From assembly GCA_024691145.1 (NCBI GenBank), contig JAILNW010000184.1, positions 1-5,881 of the forward strand: 5,881 bases of DNA, in the 5' to 3' direction. A program made the position numbers and the translations under genes. Position 1 is the stretch's first letter. Each line of letters opens with the position of its first letter. Origin of the DNA: Lachnospiraceae bacterium (lineage in GTDB: Bacteria > Bacillota > Clostridia > Lachnospirales > Lachnospiraceae). Positions 1 to 5,544 of the stretch are shown piece by piece. A model generated the notes under the pieces. It ran no database searches and was not told the origin of the DNA. It was given only the letters and a program-made list of their open reading frames with translations.

Positions 1-1136
1 TCTTTATCAAAAACATTTCTATATGCTGGATATTTACTATAATCCTTTATTTCTTTATTTAATACATCTTTTATTTCAGATATATCAATTAATTCATTTT
101 TCTTTACTGCATTTTGTATAAGTTCATAATTATTTTTGAAGGATGTAATAAAATATCTTTCTTCTATTCTTCCTTCTATACCTACAAAAGCATTTATAGT
201 TTCTTTAGAAAGATAATTGCCATATTCTTTAATGCTCTTGTGTGCTACAAATGTTATAAACACTTGATATTCCTTTGATGAATTAGCCAGTTCGCACATG
301 TCCTGAAGTAATTTCATATCTCCACTTATATACGCTTCATTCTTAGATTCTATATACTTACTAAATTCATCAAACACTATGTAAATTCCATCATATCCAT
401 AATCTTTTAATTTAGCACTCATGCTATTATATAGTTCCAAAGCCTCAGAATTTGCTAAAGGATTAAATACACTTCCAGATGTTATACTAGGATACAATAT
501 CTTAAATAATTCCATTGCTTCTGTATCACATTTTTTTATCTTTGTAGTAAATTCTTTAATATTAGTCTTATTATCAACTAATAATTCTTGAAACTTTTTA
601 TAGGTATCTATGTAATCCTTCTTCCATGTGTTTATTTGTTTTAACGCAATCGTAAAATATGTTTCCGGTGCAAGTTTTGTAAGGCCTTCTCTTTTTAGTG
701 ATTCGTTTAATCCTAATAAAAATGACTGATTTAAATCATTACTCGTATTTGAAATAATGACTGGAAGATATCTTTTCTCCTTCCATAGTGTTAACATTTT
801 ATTTGACAAATCCTCATTAATATTTTTAATCTCAGAAATCTTTTCTATCATTTCCCCTAAATTTTCTAAATCTCTAGGCAGCGATAGCAATGCCAATAAA
901 ACAAGCAACAAATGTGATTTACCTTTACCATAAGGTCCTATCAATATAGACGCTTGTCCCTTATTATAAAGAACCGAATCGACATATTGCTCCATTATTT
1001 TTACAGAAGAGTTTGTAGGAATATAACTCTTTACCTTATCAATCTTGTTATAATCTAAATAAAGATTTACCGCATTTTTAAAATTCTCGTTAACAGAAAC
1101 AATATCACTTATATAATCTATCTTCTTAGTTGCCAT
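1..1136 (-). CDS. P-loop ATPase, SspC/BrxC-like, third gene of phosphorothioation-type operon (C-terminus off the left edge)
   Basis: The frame is open from ATG 1136-1134 to the window edge and gives the first 378 residues. Seen: a Walker A motif GPYGKGKS at residues 67-74 after a beta strand (QASILI), and a Walker B IYIVFDEF at 251-258 with the D256-E257 pair. A further strand FITFVAHKS at 293-301 sits where a sensor segment is expected. A long insert (about 85-245), largely charged and probably helical, separates Walker A and B; this fits large STAND/BrxC-type ATPases more than compact AAA proteins. No membrane segment is visible. The start is supported by AAGGTGA, which overlaps the stop of the DUF4007 gene four bases upstream, so translation is probably coupled. 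From position next to DUF4007 and a PAPS-reductase-like gene I infer the SspC role, the ATPase of DNA phosphorothioation, or its BREX type 4 counterpart. The nucleotide-binding call is firm; the system-level role is inference. Confidence 0.8.
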   Translation of the reverse strand, partial: MATKKIDYISDIVSVNENFKNAVNLYLDYNKIDKVKSYIPTNSSVKIMEQYVDSVLYNKGQASILIGPYGKGKSHLLLVLLALLSLPRDLENLGEMIEKISEIKNINEDLSNKMLTLWKEKRYLPVIISNTSNDLNQSFLLGLNESLKREGLTKLAPETYFTIALKQINTWKKDYIDTYKKFQELLVDNKTNIKEFTTKIKKCDTEAMELFKILYPSITSGSVFNPLANSEALELYNSMSAKLKDYGYDGIYIVFDEFSKYIESKNEAYISGDMKLLQDMCELANSSKEYQVFITFVAHKSIKEYGNYLSKETINAFVGIEGRIEERYFITSFKNNYELIQNAVKKNELIDISEIKDVLNKEIKDYSKYPAYRNVFDK

Positions 1137-1140
1137 TATA

Positions 1141-1147
1141 TCACCTT
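1141..1147 (-). promoter_or_regulatory. Shine-Dalgarno site of the ATPase gene, overlapping the DUF4007 stop codon
   Basis: Read on the minus strand, AAGGTGA contains the TGA stop of the DUF4007 gene and is followed by TATA and then ATG at 1136-1134. A ribosome finishing DUF4007 would be placed to restart on the ATPase, so the two proteins are probably made in a linked ratio. Confidence 0.65.
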
Positions 1148-2019
1148 GTTCTAAATTCATTATAGTATTTTATTATTATATCCTTAGCGCTTATATCTTC
1201 GTTTTCAGATTTATAAATAATATCAAGACCTGCTGTTCTAACAACTCTTATAAAATCCTGTTTTTCAAGCAAATCCAAATATTCATTTATTGCAACTTTT
1301 GAAAGATTATATAATCTTCCAACGCCAAGTTCTCCTGTACTAAATCTATCAATACTTATATTATCCGTTTTTTCCATTTCAAACATTGAGAACAGTTCGT
1401 ATAAAATAATCCATTCGCTAAAACTATTCAAAGCAGGCTGCTCTTTTACATAATTATCCCCAATCTTTTTTAACAAGCCTAATTTTGACATGGGTGATAT
1501 TATCTTATCTTCAGGATCGTTATCCTTGTCCGTATTCTTGCAATACATATTTATTAAGACATCAATATCATCATTTATCGCTAATTCTTTAAGTTCTGGA
1601 TTACCTGTTAATAACTGTGCTTCTGTATAAATTATTTTCTTTAAATTCTCTCTCGAAAATTCTTCTATATCACATTTATTAAAAAACAAATACCATGTAG
1701 TTGCGTTTTTTATAGATTTTGCAAGTGTTGAATGTAATAACCACCATGTAAAATCATCTTCTAAATACATATCATTTTCATATATGATTCTTCCAAATTC
1801 AGTTAATTTTAACCCTTTATCCTCTATAAGTTCAAATGCTTTAAGCCAATATTTAATTGACTTAACCATATTTGTTCCCACGCCTAATCTGTCAGGTCCC
1901 TCACTGTCTTTGAACGCCGTTTCATTATTTTCAAATGCAACAGCCATTCCTTTATTTAGCCATCCTTCTCTCAAAGGAAATTTTTCATGTCCTTTAAATC
2001 TATAATTAATAGTAGCCAA
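1141..2019 (-). CDS. DUF4007 family protein, SspB-like (putative DNA-nicking/DNA-binding component of phosphorothioation)
   Basis: A 292-residue protein starting at TTG. The N-terminus carries the DUF4007 hallmark FKGHEKFPLREGWLNK at residues 8-23, then GVGTNMVKSIKYWLKAF (46-62), a tryptophan-rich helix around FTWWLLHSTLAKS (90-102), and DPEDKIISPMSKLGLL (168-183). Residues about 228-271 look like a winged helix (LSKVAINEYLDLLEKQDF, then a hairpin ending DIIYKS), suggesting DNA contact. There is no signal peptide or membrane segment. To my knowledge SspB of Vibrio Ssp systems is a DUF4007 protein reported to nick DNA so that sulfur can be inserted; that role is transferred here by family and context only, and I cannot point to a catalytic residue. 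The gene starts one base after the upstream stop and ends four bases before the ATPase start. The TTG is preferred because the next ATG (codon 25) would delete the conserved GHE block. Confidence 0.85.
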   Translation of the reverse strand: MATINYRFKGHEKFPLREGWLNKGMAVAFENNETAFKDSEGPDRLGVGTNMVKSIKYWLKAFELIEDKGLKLTEFGRIIYENDMYLEDDFTWWLLHSTLAKSIKNATTWYLFFNKCDIEEFSRENLKKIIYTEAQLLTGNPELKELAINDDIDVLINMYCKNTDKDNDPEDKIISPMSKLGLLKKIGDNYVKEQPALNSFSEWIILYELFSMFEMEKTDNISIDRFSTGELGVGRLYNLSKVAINEYLDLLEKQDFIRVVRTAGLDIIYKSENEDISAKDIIIKYYNEFRTR

Positions 2020-2020
2020 T

Positions 2021-3745
2021 TTAATTTCCTCTCTTCGTCATAATTACTTTTCTCATATAACAACCAGCATTAAAATGTCCAACACATTCTGTACATCTCT
2101 TGCATTTATTATCATCTATCGTATAAGTAGTTTTATCACCTATACTCTTTATTTTTATAGCATCAAATTTACAGATACTTTCGCAGGCCTTGCAACCCAT
2201 ACATAACTGATATTTAGTTAGCTGACATTGTATTTTCTTCTCTGCTGCATCTAAAGAATTTGAATGAGCTATTTTTTTATTTTTAATAATCACTTTTAAT
2301 CTATTAGTTCCAATTCTTCCTTGTAAAACCAATGCAACATTTCCCTTTAAGTCTATTACATAAACTTCGCCTAATCTTTTATTTCCTAATTCCTTATTAA
2401 TACGACCAAAAGGCTTAAATAGTTCATACAATTCTTCTGTTATTTCACGCTGTAATTCATAATTAAAAGCATTTTCTTCAGTAGCACATGGTTCAAAAGC
2501 CACTACTGTCTTCTTTGATATTTCTAATCCATTACCGCCCTGTCTAGCTTTCCATTTTCCTGTATTAACATAAACTTCGGCATCCGGCTTGCCAATACCC
2601 TTTGCAAAATCAAGAAGTAATTTATGCCATTTTGTATATCTTTCATACATATAAACTTTTGATAAAAATTCTGATCTTGAACTGTTATTAGGGCAACACC
2701 AACATCCAACACGAGCAAAACCTAGTCTATATGCATCATTAAAATCAATTTTATTAGTTAAAATATATAACCAAACATCAAAATCTATCCACTCTATAAT
2801 AGGTGAAACAACCGTCTGCTTAGTAATCTTTGGGCTATCGCTTTCTCTTTCATACTTGCTTCTGCTTGCAGATTCATTCTTTCTTATTCCGTAAAAAGTA
2901 AGTATATTTGATTGATTCTTAAATGCAGATAATATTGTCTTTGAGATTGCACCAGTCTTAAATACAGTACAACACCATCTCATTACTCTACTAGGTGGAC
3001 CTACTATCTTACATAATTCTTCAAAGTCCTTTTCTCTATTCTTTGCTGTTAAAACTCTGATACCCTCTTCTTTAACAAATCTTTCCTTATATTTATATGT
3101 CAAATCAAATTCTAGAGTTGTATCTCCAAAAATGTGTAATATCTTGTTCGTACATAATGCCTTTCTTACTATATGAGATGTAACAGTAGAATCCTTTCCT
3201 CCACTAAAAGATACAAACATATCATTTAAACTATATTTGTTTGCATATCCCTTTATGAAATCTATAGCTTCATTTTCTATGTAATTATATCTTTCGCTAT
3301 TAGCTGCAACAAATTTATCAATCATCTCATTAAAGTATGAATACTCTATATTATTGACATTGCTATCATAAATATTTTTTATTTTAACTATTTCATCATC
3401 TGGCAACATGTTAAGTTTTGTAAATGACAACTCATTTTTCTTACCATCTATAAAATAATAGTTTCCTCCATACCATATAGAACTATTATTATATTCAAAA
3501 ATATTACTTGGTTTCAATATTATTCCTATCAATAATTTTTCTTCAGGAAATACAGGTCTAATATCTGTAGCTAAATACTTTCCTTCTTTTCCACAACAAT
3601 TACACTGCTTATCAAATATTGGAACCTTGCATTCATCACACCAATATATAGTTGTAGTAACAATGGTCTTATGCTGACAACTCTTTTTTGTACATTTATC
3701 TGTACTCATTAAAACATTACATTTAGGACATACTCTCTCAATCAT
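2021..3745 (-). CDS. PAPS reductase/ATP-pyrophosphatase family protein with N-terminal zinc ribbons and C-terminal ferredoxin domain, SspD/BrxP/DndC-like
   Basis: A 574-residue composite enzyme, first gene of the operon. Residues 1-55 hold paired cysteines (C6/C9, C18/C23, C36/C39, C48/C50/C51) resembling two zinc ribbons. The catalytic core has the PP-loop VSFSGGKDST at 178-187, which binds ATP and adenylates the acceptor. It is followed by HIFGDTTLEF (204-213), a CC pair in MRWCCTVFKTGA (255-266), YGIRKNES (285-292) and GCWCCPNN (347-354). The clustered cysteines (258, 259, 348, 350, 351) could hold an iron-sulfur cluster, as reported for DndC. Residues 515-525 form a canonical ferredoxin motif CxxCxxCxxxC (C515, C518, C521, C525); C548, C551, C554 and C562 form a second, atypically spaced set. 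Context with DUF4007 and a P-loop ATPase points to sulfur transfer onto DNA rather than assimilatory sulfate reduction, because PAPS reductases of assimilation lack these neighbours and end domains. It is the SspD/BrxP/DndC equivalent by inference. Confidence 0.85.
   Translation of the reverse strand: MIERVCPKCNVLMSTDKCTKKSCQHKTIVTTTIYWCDECKVPIFDKQCNCCGKEGKYLATDIRPVFPEEKLLIGIILKPSNIFEYNNSSIWYGGNYYFIDGKKNELSFTKLNMLPDDEIVKIKNIYDSNVNNIEYSYFNEMIDKFVAANSERYNYIENEAIDFIKGYANKYSLNDMFVSFSGGKDSTVTSHIVRKALCTNKILHIFGDTTLEFDLTYKYKERFVKEEGIRVLTAKNREKDFEELCKIVGPPSRVMRWCCTVFKTGAISKTILSAFKNQSNILTFYGIRKNESASRSKYERESDSPKITKQTVVSPIIEWIDFDVWLYILTNKIDFNDAYRLGFARVGCWCCPNNSSRSEFLSKVYMYERYTKWHKLLLDFAKGIGKPDAEVYVNTGKWKARQGGNGLEISKKTVVAFEPCATEENAFNYELQREITEELYELFKPFGRINKELGNKRLGEVYVIDLKGNVALVLQGRIGTNRLKVIIKNKKIAHSNSLDAAEKKIQCQLTKYQLCMGCKACESICKFDAIKIKSIGDKTTYTIDDNKCKRCTECVGHFNAGCYMRKVIMTKRGN
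2028..2033 (-). promoter_or_regulatory. Shine-Dalgarno site that fixes the TTG start of the DUF4007 gene
   Basis: Read on the minus strand, GAGAGG lies eight bases before the TTG at 2019-2017 and inside the last codons of the sulfur-enzyme gene, whose TAA ends one base before that TTG. The near-ideal spacing supports the unusual start codon. The arrangement implies translational coupling of the two genes. Confidence 0.7.
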
Positions 3746-3799
3746 AATATACTCTTTCTATAATTTTATTAATATTTTCCAAAAATAGCCAAAAAATCC

Positions 3800-3828
3800 C
3801 TATAATACAATTATATCAAACGTGTCAA
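3800..3828 (-). promoter_or_regulatory. Candidate sigma-70-type promoter of the three-gene operon
   Basis: On the minus strand a perfect -35 TTGACA (3828-3823) is followed after 16 bases by ATTATA (3806-3801), preceded by TG in extended -10 style. Registers one base either side, TATTAT or TTATAG, are also possible. A second -10-like TATAAT at 3815-3810 lacks a good -35. The predicted start is about 45-50 bases upstream of the ATG at 3745, and AGAAAGAG (3759-3752) is the weak ribosome site. No operator-like repeat overlaps the promoter. Confidence 0.5.
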
Positions 3829-3967
3829 GCAAATACCAATATCATAAACTAACGTTACTAATCAATTGGCACTCTTAAAACATCACATATTTTCTAACTT
3901 TTATTAATAATAACATTTCATCTGTACAGTTATTGCGACTTGTAAGAACATTTTTAGAGATTTTTTT

Positions 3968-3989
3968 ATTGTATTAAATTAAATACAAT
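3968..3989. repeat. AT-rich inverted repeat, 8-base arms with 6-base spacer
   Basis: ATTGTATT (3968-3975) and AATACAAT (3982-3989) are exact reverse complements around aaatta. The repeat is flanked by a T run on its left (3961-3967) and by CTTTTT on its right. It could be a dyad operator or a weak plus-strand terminator. The arms contain only one G-C pair, so a stable RNA hairpin is unlikely and chance is a real possibility in such AT-rich DNA. Confidence 0.4.
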
Positions 3990-4096
3990 CTTTTTCTTCA
4001 CTTAATTACTATTCTTATTTAAATCTTCCATAATTACAAGTAGCATCTATGTCAATATACTATTGAATACTTTTATAGATATTAGAGGGATTTTAA

Positions 4097-4183
4097 ATGG
4101 AAATTCATACATTAAAATGCCCAAGTTGCGGTGGAGATTTAAATAATAAAGACTTAACTGCCATCACTAACCACTCCTTTTAA
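4097..4183 (+). pseudogene. N-terminal remnant of a small zinc-ribbon protein, interrupted near 4150
   Basis: AGAGGGA at 4084-4090 is a good ribosome site seven bases before the ATG at 4097. The frame reads MEIHTLKCPSCGGDLNNKDL, a typical opening of small bacterial zinc-ribbon proteins with the first knuckle CPSC at residues 8-11. After about codon 19 it enters the antisense of the neighbouring minus-strand ORF and stops at TAA 4181-4183, after 28 codons. The second CxxC knuckle expected some 15-20 residues later is absent, so the fold cannot form. I read this as a gene start left behind by a rearrangement whose left breakpoint lies near 4145-4157. Confidence 0.6.
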
Positions 4184-4432
4184 ATGCAAGCGTTTCTCAA
4201 ACCCGCCACGTTTCTTGGCTTTTTCTCTTCTTAAACTTTCAAGTTCGCTAACAGAATATCCACGAGCCACGGTAACAGCATACATAACCTCTAACAAATC
4301 AGCCAGTTTCTCCAAGGACTTATCTGCCTGATATTCATCAAGCTCCTCCTCTAGCTTTCTGTCAAGATAATCAATATATGTATTCTTATCCATTACCTCA
4401 ACTATGCACCTTTTACCTGACTTCTCAATACT
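4154..4432 (-). pseudogene. C-terminal fragment of a MazG-like/phosphoribosyl-ATP pyrophosphohydrolase-like protein
   Basis: Codes about residues 193-284 of the chimeric ORF. Members of this family are about 100 residues, begin with a YNKLVRDKIPEII-type block and hydrolyse nucleoside triphosphates. Here that opening block is gone, and the similarity begins at IEKSGKRCIVEVMD (194-207). The EExxE metal motif is present (E221, E222, E225). The ExxD partner reads K-L-A-D, with K234 where a glutamate is expected and D237 kept. The tail KKRGGFEKRLHLKGVV (266-281) is typical for the family. The lost start and altered metal ligand make an active enzyme unlikely. Confidence 0.55.
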
Positions 4433-5008
4433 TTCTCCTGCCACCATTTTTACCATATCTTCTCTGACATCTTCTACATTATTATCAATTAATGATACAA
4501 TCTCATTCATTGGACCAGTTTCTGTCCAGTAACTTTGTAAAATATTATCCGTAAGAGCAAAAATAACTGATCTTGGATTAAATATTCTTAATTCTTTTTT
4601 ATCAGCATTAGTGGCAATATATCCATTATACCAACTTGCCAAATCCTCATACTTCATAAGTATCTTCATAACAGCATCTTCATTAGGAAATGCACCTTTC
4701 TTGGTTACTTTTCTGAAACTTGAATTTATTGCTTCTATTGAGTTGGTTGTATACATCACCTTCCTTACTGCACTTCCGTAATTAAACAGCTGCGCCACAT
4801 GATTCCAATTCCTTTCCCATACACTTATAGCACCAGGATATTTGTCCCAGGTTTGTTTAAATTTTTGAAATTCTATTTCAGCCGTCTTCAAGTTTATCGC
4901 TCCATATACTCTTTTTAAATCAGCTGTATATTTCTTATACTCTTTTGATGGAATGTACTTAATAGAATTACGAATCATATGTACAATGCATCTCTGAACT
5001 ATAACCAT
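4154..5008 (-). CDS. Chimeric 284-residue ORF: IS256-type transposase fragment + AAA-ATPase-like fragment + MazG/PRA-PH-like fragment
   Basis: One uninterrupted frame from ATG 5008-5006 to TAA 4156-4154, but its parts belong to three unrelated families. Residues 1-118 match the second half of the catalytic region of IS256-family transposases. About 119-192 resemble the middle of AAA-ATPase-like/DUF1703-type proteins (WYNGY, FNPRSV, YWTETGP). About 193-284 resemble the C-terminal two thirds of small MazG-like or phosphoribosyl-ATP pyrophosphohydrolase-like proteins (IEKSGKRC, EEELDEY, LADLLEV, KKRGGFEKR). An automatic annotation would probably call the whole ORF a transposase. It cannot transpose: both catalytic aspartates lie in the missing N-terminus. 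A TAA occurs in frame four codons upstream of the ATG, and I see no convincing ribosome site, so expression is doubtful. The stretch looks richer in G+C than its surroundings. Domain boundaries are estimates from motif recognition. Confidence 0.65.
   Translation of the reverse strand: MVIVQRCIVHMIRNSIKYIPSKEYKKYTADLKRVYGAINLKTAEIEFQKFKQTWDKYPGAISVWERNWNHVAQLFNYGSAVRKVMYTTNSIEAINSSFRKVTKKGAFPNEDAVMKILMKYEDLASWYNGYIATNADKKELRIFNPRSVIFALTDNILQSYWTETGPMNEIVSLIDNNVEDVREDMVKMVAGESIEKSGKRCIVEVMDKNTYIDYLDRKLEEELDEYQADKSLEKLADLLEVMYAVTVARGYSVSELESLRREKAKKRGGFEKRLHLKGVVSDGS
4433..4654 (-). pseudogene. Internal fragment of an AAA-ATPase-like/DUF1703-type protein
   Basis: Codes about residues 119-192 of the chimeric ORF. 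The succession DLASWYNGY (122-130), RIFNPRSV (141-148), YWTETGPMNEI (160-170) and VEDVREDMVKMVAGE (178-192) follows the order seen in the middle of AAA-ATPase-like proteins that carry a C-terminal PD-(D/E)XK-like domain, which usually have WY(D/N)GY, then YNPxS, then YWxxTG. The Walker A N-terminus and the nuclease-like C-terminus are both absent. No function is expected from this piece. The family call rests on remembered motif order only. Confidence 0.5.
4655..5008 (-). mobile_element. IS256-family transposase remnant (internal piece, inactive)
   Basis: Codes residues 1-118 of the chimeric ORF. Seen: VQRCIVHMIRNS (4-15), the family's conserved C..H signature block; WERNWNHVAQLFNYG (64-78); and TTNSIEAINSSFRKVTKKGAF (87-107 overall), in which E92 is the likely third residue of the DDE triad. 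Full-length family members are about 400 residues, so roughly the first half, with both catalytic aspartates, and the C-terminal tail are missing. No terminal inverted repeats or target duplication are recognisable at either end. It is a fossil rather than an element that moved as a unit. Confidence 0.8.
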
Positions 5009-5030
5009 TGTAATTGTTTATCATTGTAAT

Positions 5031-5062
5031 ATATTGGTGATATTTGACATCAATATTTTTTT
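5031..5062 (+). terminator. Orphan rho-independent terminator (plus strand)
   Basis: ATATTGGTG (5031-5039) pairs with CATCAATAT (5048-5056) over nine base pairs with one G-U wobble, around the eight-base loop ATATTTGA, and is followed directly by a T run (5057-5062). The T run is on the plus-strand side only. No plus-strand gene now ends upstream of it: the ORF to its left runs on the minus strand. It is probably the tail of a deleted plus-strand gene, possibly the zinc-ribbon gene whose start survives at 4097. Confidence 0.5.
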
Positions 5063-5064
5063 AA

Positions 5065-5523
5065 TATATACTACTAGTAAGAATCAAAACATACTATAGT
5101 AGCATTGATACTTTCACTGCTAAACAAATCAACAACAGAGAAGAGCTTCACGGTTCAGGTGGTATTACTCTTTCAACATCTGTTGTAGATCCTATTCAAA
5201 ATGAATGGGTTGTTAAAGTTGGAGGAAGAACCGGCTACACTGCTGGAATAGTAACAAATACTAATATAGAAAAAGTAAATGCATATAATAATATTGAGGG
5301 ATTATTTCGTGTTGAAAGTGTAAATGGTGCTTTGTTACAAGGTGGCAGAGATAGCGGTGATGCTATATACACTTCTAGAAATGTTAGTTCAGGATATTTA
5401 TTATTAGGCACTGTAGTTTCTGGAAATGATTATTGTAAAGGATATGCCAGTGGAATGGGAACAAGCATGCAATGTTCGAGAGCTAGAAACATTTTAAAAG
5501 GTTTGGTTTGTCAATATTATTAA
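5065..5523 (+). pseudogene. 5'-truncated trypsin-like (S1 family) serine protease
   Basis: The frame is open from just after a TAA at 5062-5064 to TAA 5521-5523 (152 residues), with no ATG, GTG or TTG in frame until a TTG at 5332. That start would remove most of the similarity. Seen: ELHGSGGITLSTSVVDP, then KVGGRTGYTAGIVT, a block common to bacterial chymotrypsin-fold proteases. Next comes GGRDSGDAIYT, where the serine at 5353-5355 sits in a GxDSGD variant of the usual GDSGG. The C-terminal ARNILKGL resembles the closing helix. The histidine and aspartate of the triad and the secretion signal would lie in the missing N-terminus, so this is a non-functional remnant. It is followed by a lipoprotein gene after 21 bases, so the two probably once formed a secreted-protein operon. 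Confidence 0.65.
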
Positions 5524-5544
5524 TTTTAAGGATGTGTTATTTAT

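Larger units (their letters stand above)
3746..4096. other. AT-rich intergenic region between the operon and the broken-gene patchwork
   Basis: About 350 bases with no open frame of useful length on either strand. It contains the operon promoter, the inverted repeat at 3968-3989, and a second perfect minus-strand TTGACA at 4055-4050 with a poor -10 (TATGGA, 4032-4027, 17-base spacer) that might be an additional upstream promoter. Divergent transcription toward the zinc-ribbon fragment at 4097 would also have to start here, but I see no convincing plus-strand promoter. No tRNA, riboswitch or CRISPR repeat is visible. Confidence 0.6.

Noticed and set aside
1784..2005. Plus-strand open frame of 73 codons
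   Set aside because: It lies antisense within the DUF4007 gene, begins without a ribosome site and its product has no recognisable features; the minus-strand protein has clear family motifs.
2524..2718. Minus-strand open frame of 64 codons
   Set aside because: It is an out-of-frame shadow inside the sulfur-enzyme gene.
2021..3745. Assimilatory PAPS/APS reductase (CysH)
   Set aside because: CysH proteins are about 230-250 residues and lack zinc ribbons and ferredoxin ends, and the neighbours are DUF4007 and a large ATPase rather than sulfate assimilation genes.
3746..4096. Small RNA, riboswitch, tRNA or CRISPR leader in the intergenic region
   Set aside because: There is no GC-bearing stem, cloverleaf or repeated unit; only one weak AT inverted repeat is present.
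4154..5008. A complete, active IS256 insertion sequence
   Set aside because: The N-terminal half with both catalytic aspartates is missing, the C-terminal half belongs to other families, and no terminal inverted repeats are seen.
5007..5030. Direct repeat ATTGTAAT at 5007-5014 and 5023-5030, considered as a target-site duplication or IS end
   Set aside because: Both copies lie on the same side of the transposase piece, no copy occurs at the other end, and eight AT-rich bases can repeat by chance.
5332..5523. A 63-codon gene starting at TTG 5332
   Set aside because: The protease-like similarity extends upstream in the same frame to about 5100-5150, so this TTG is internal to a truncated gene rather than a true start.
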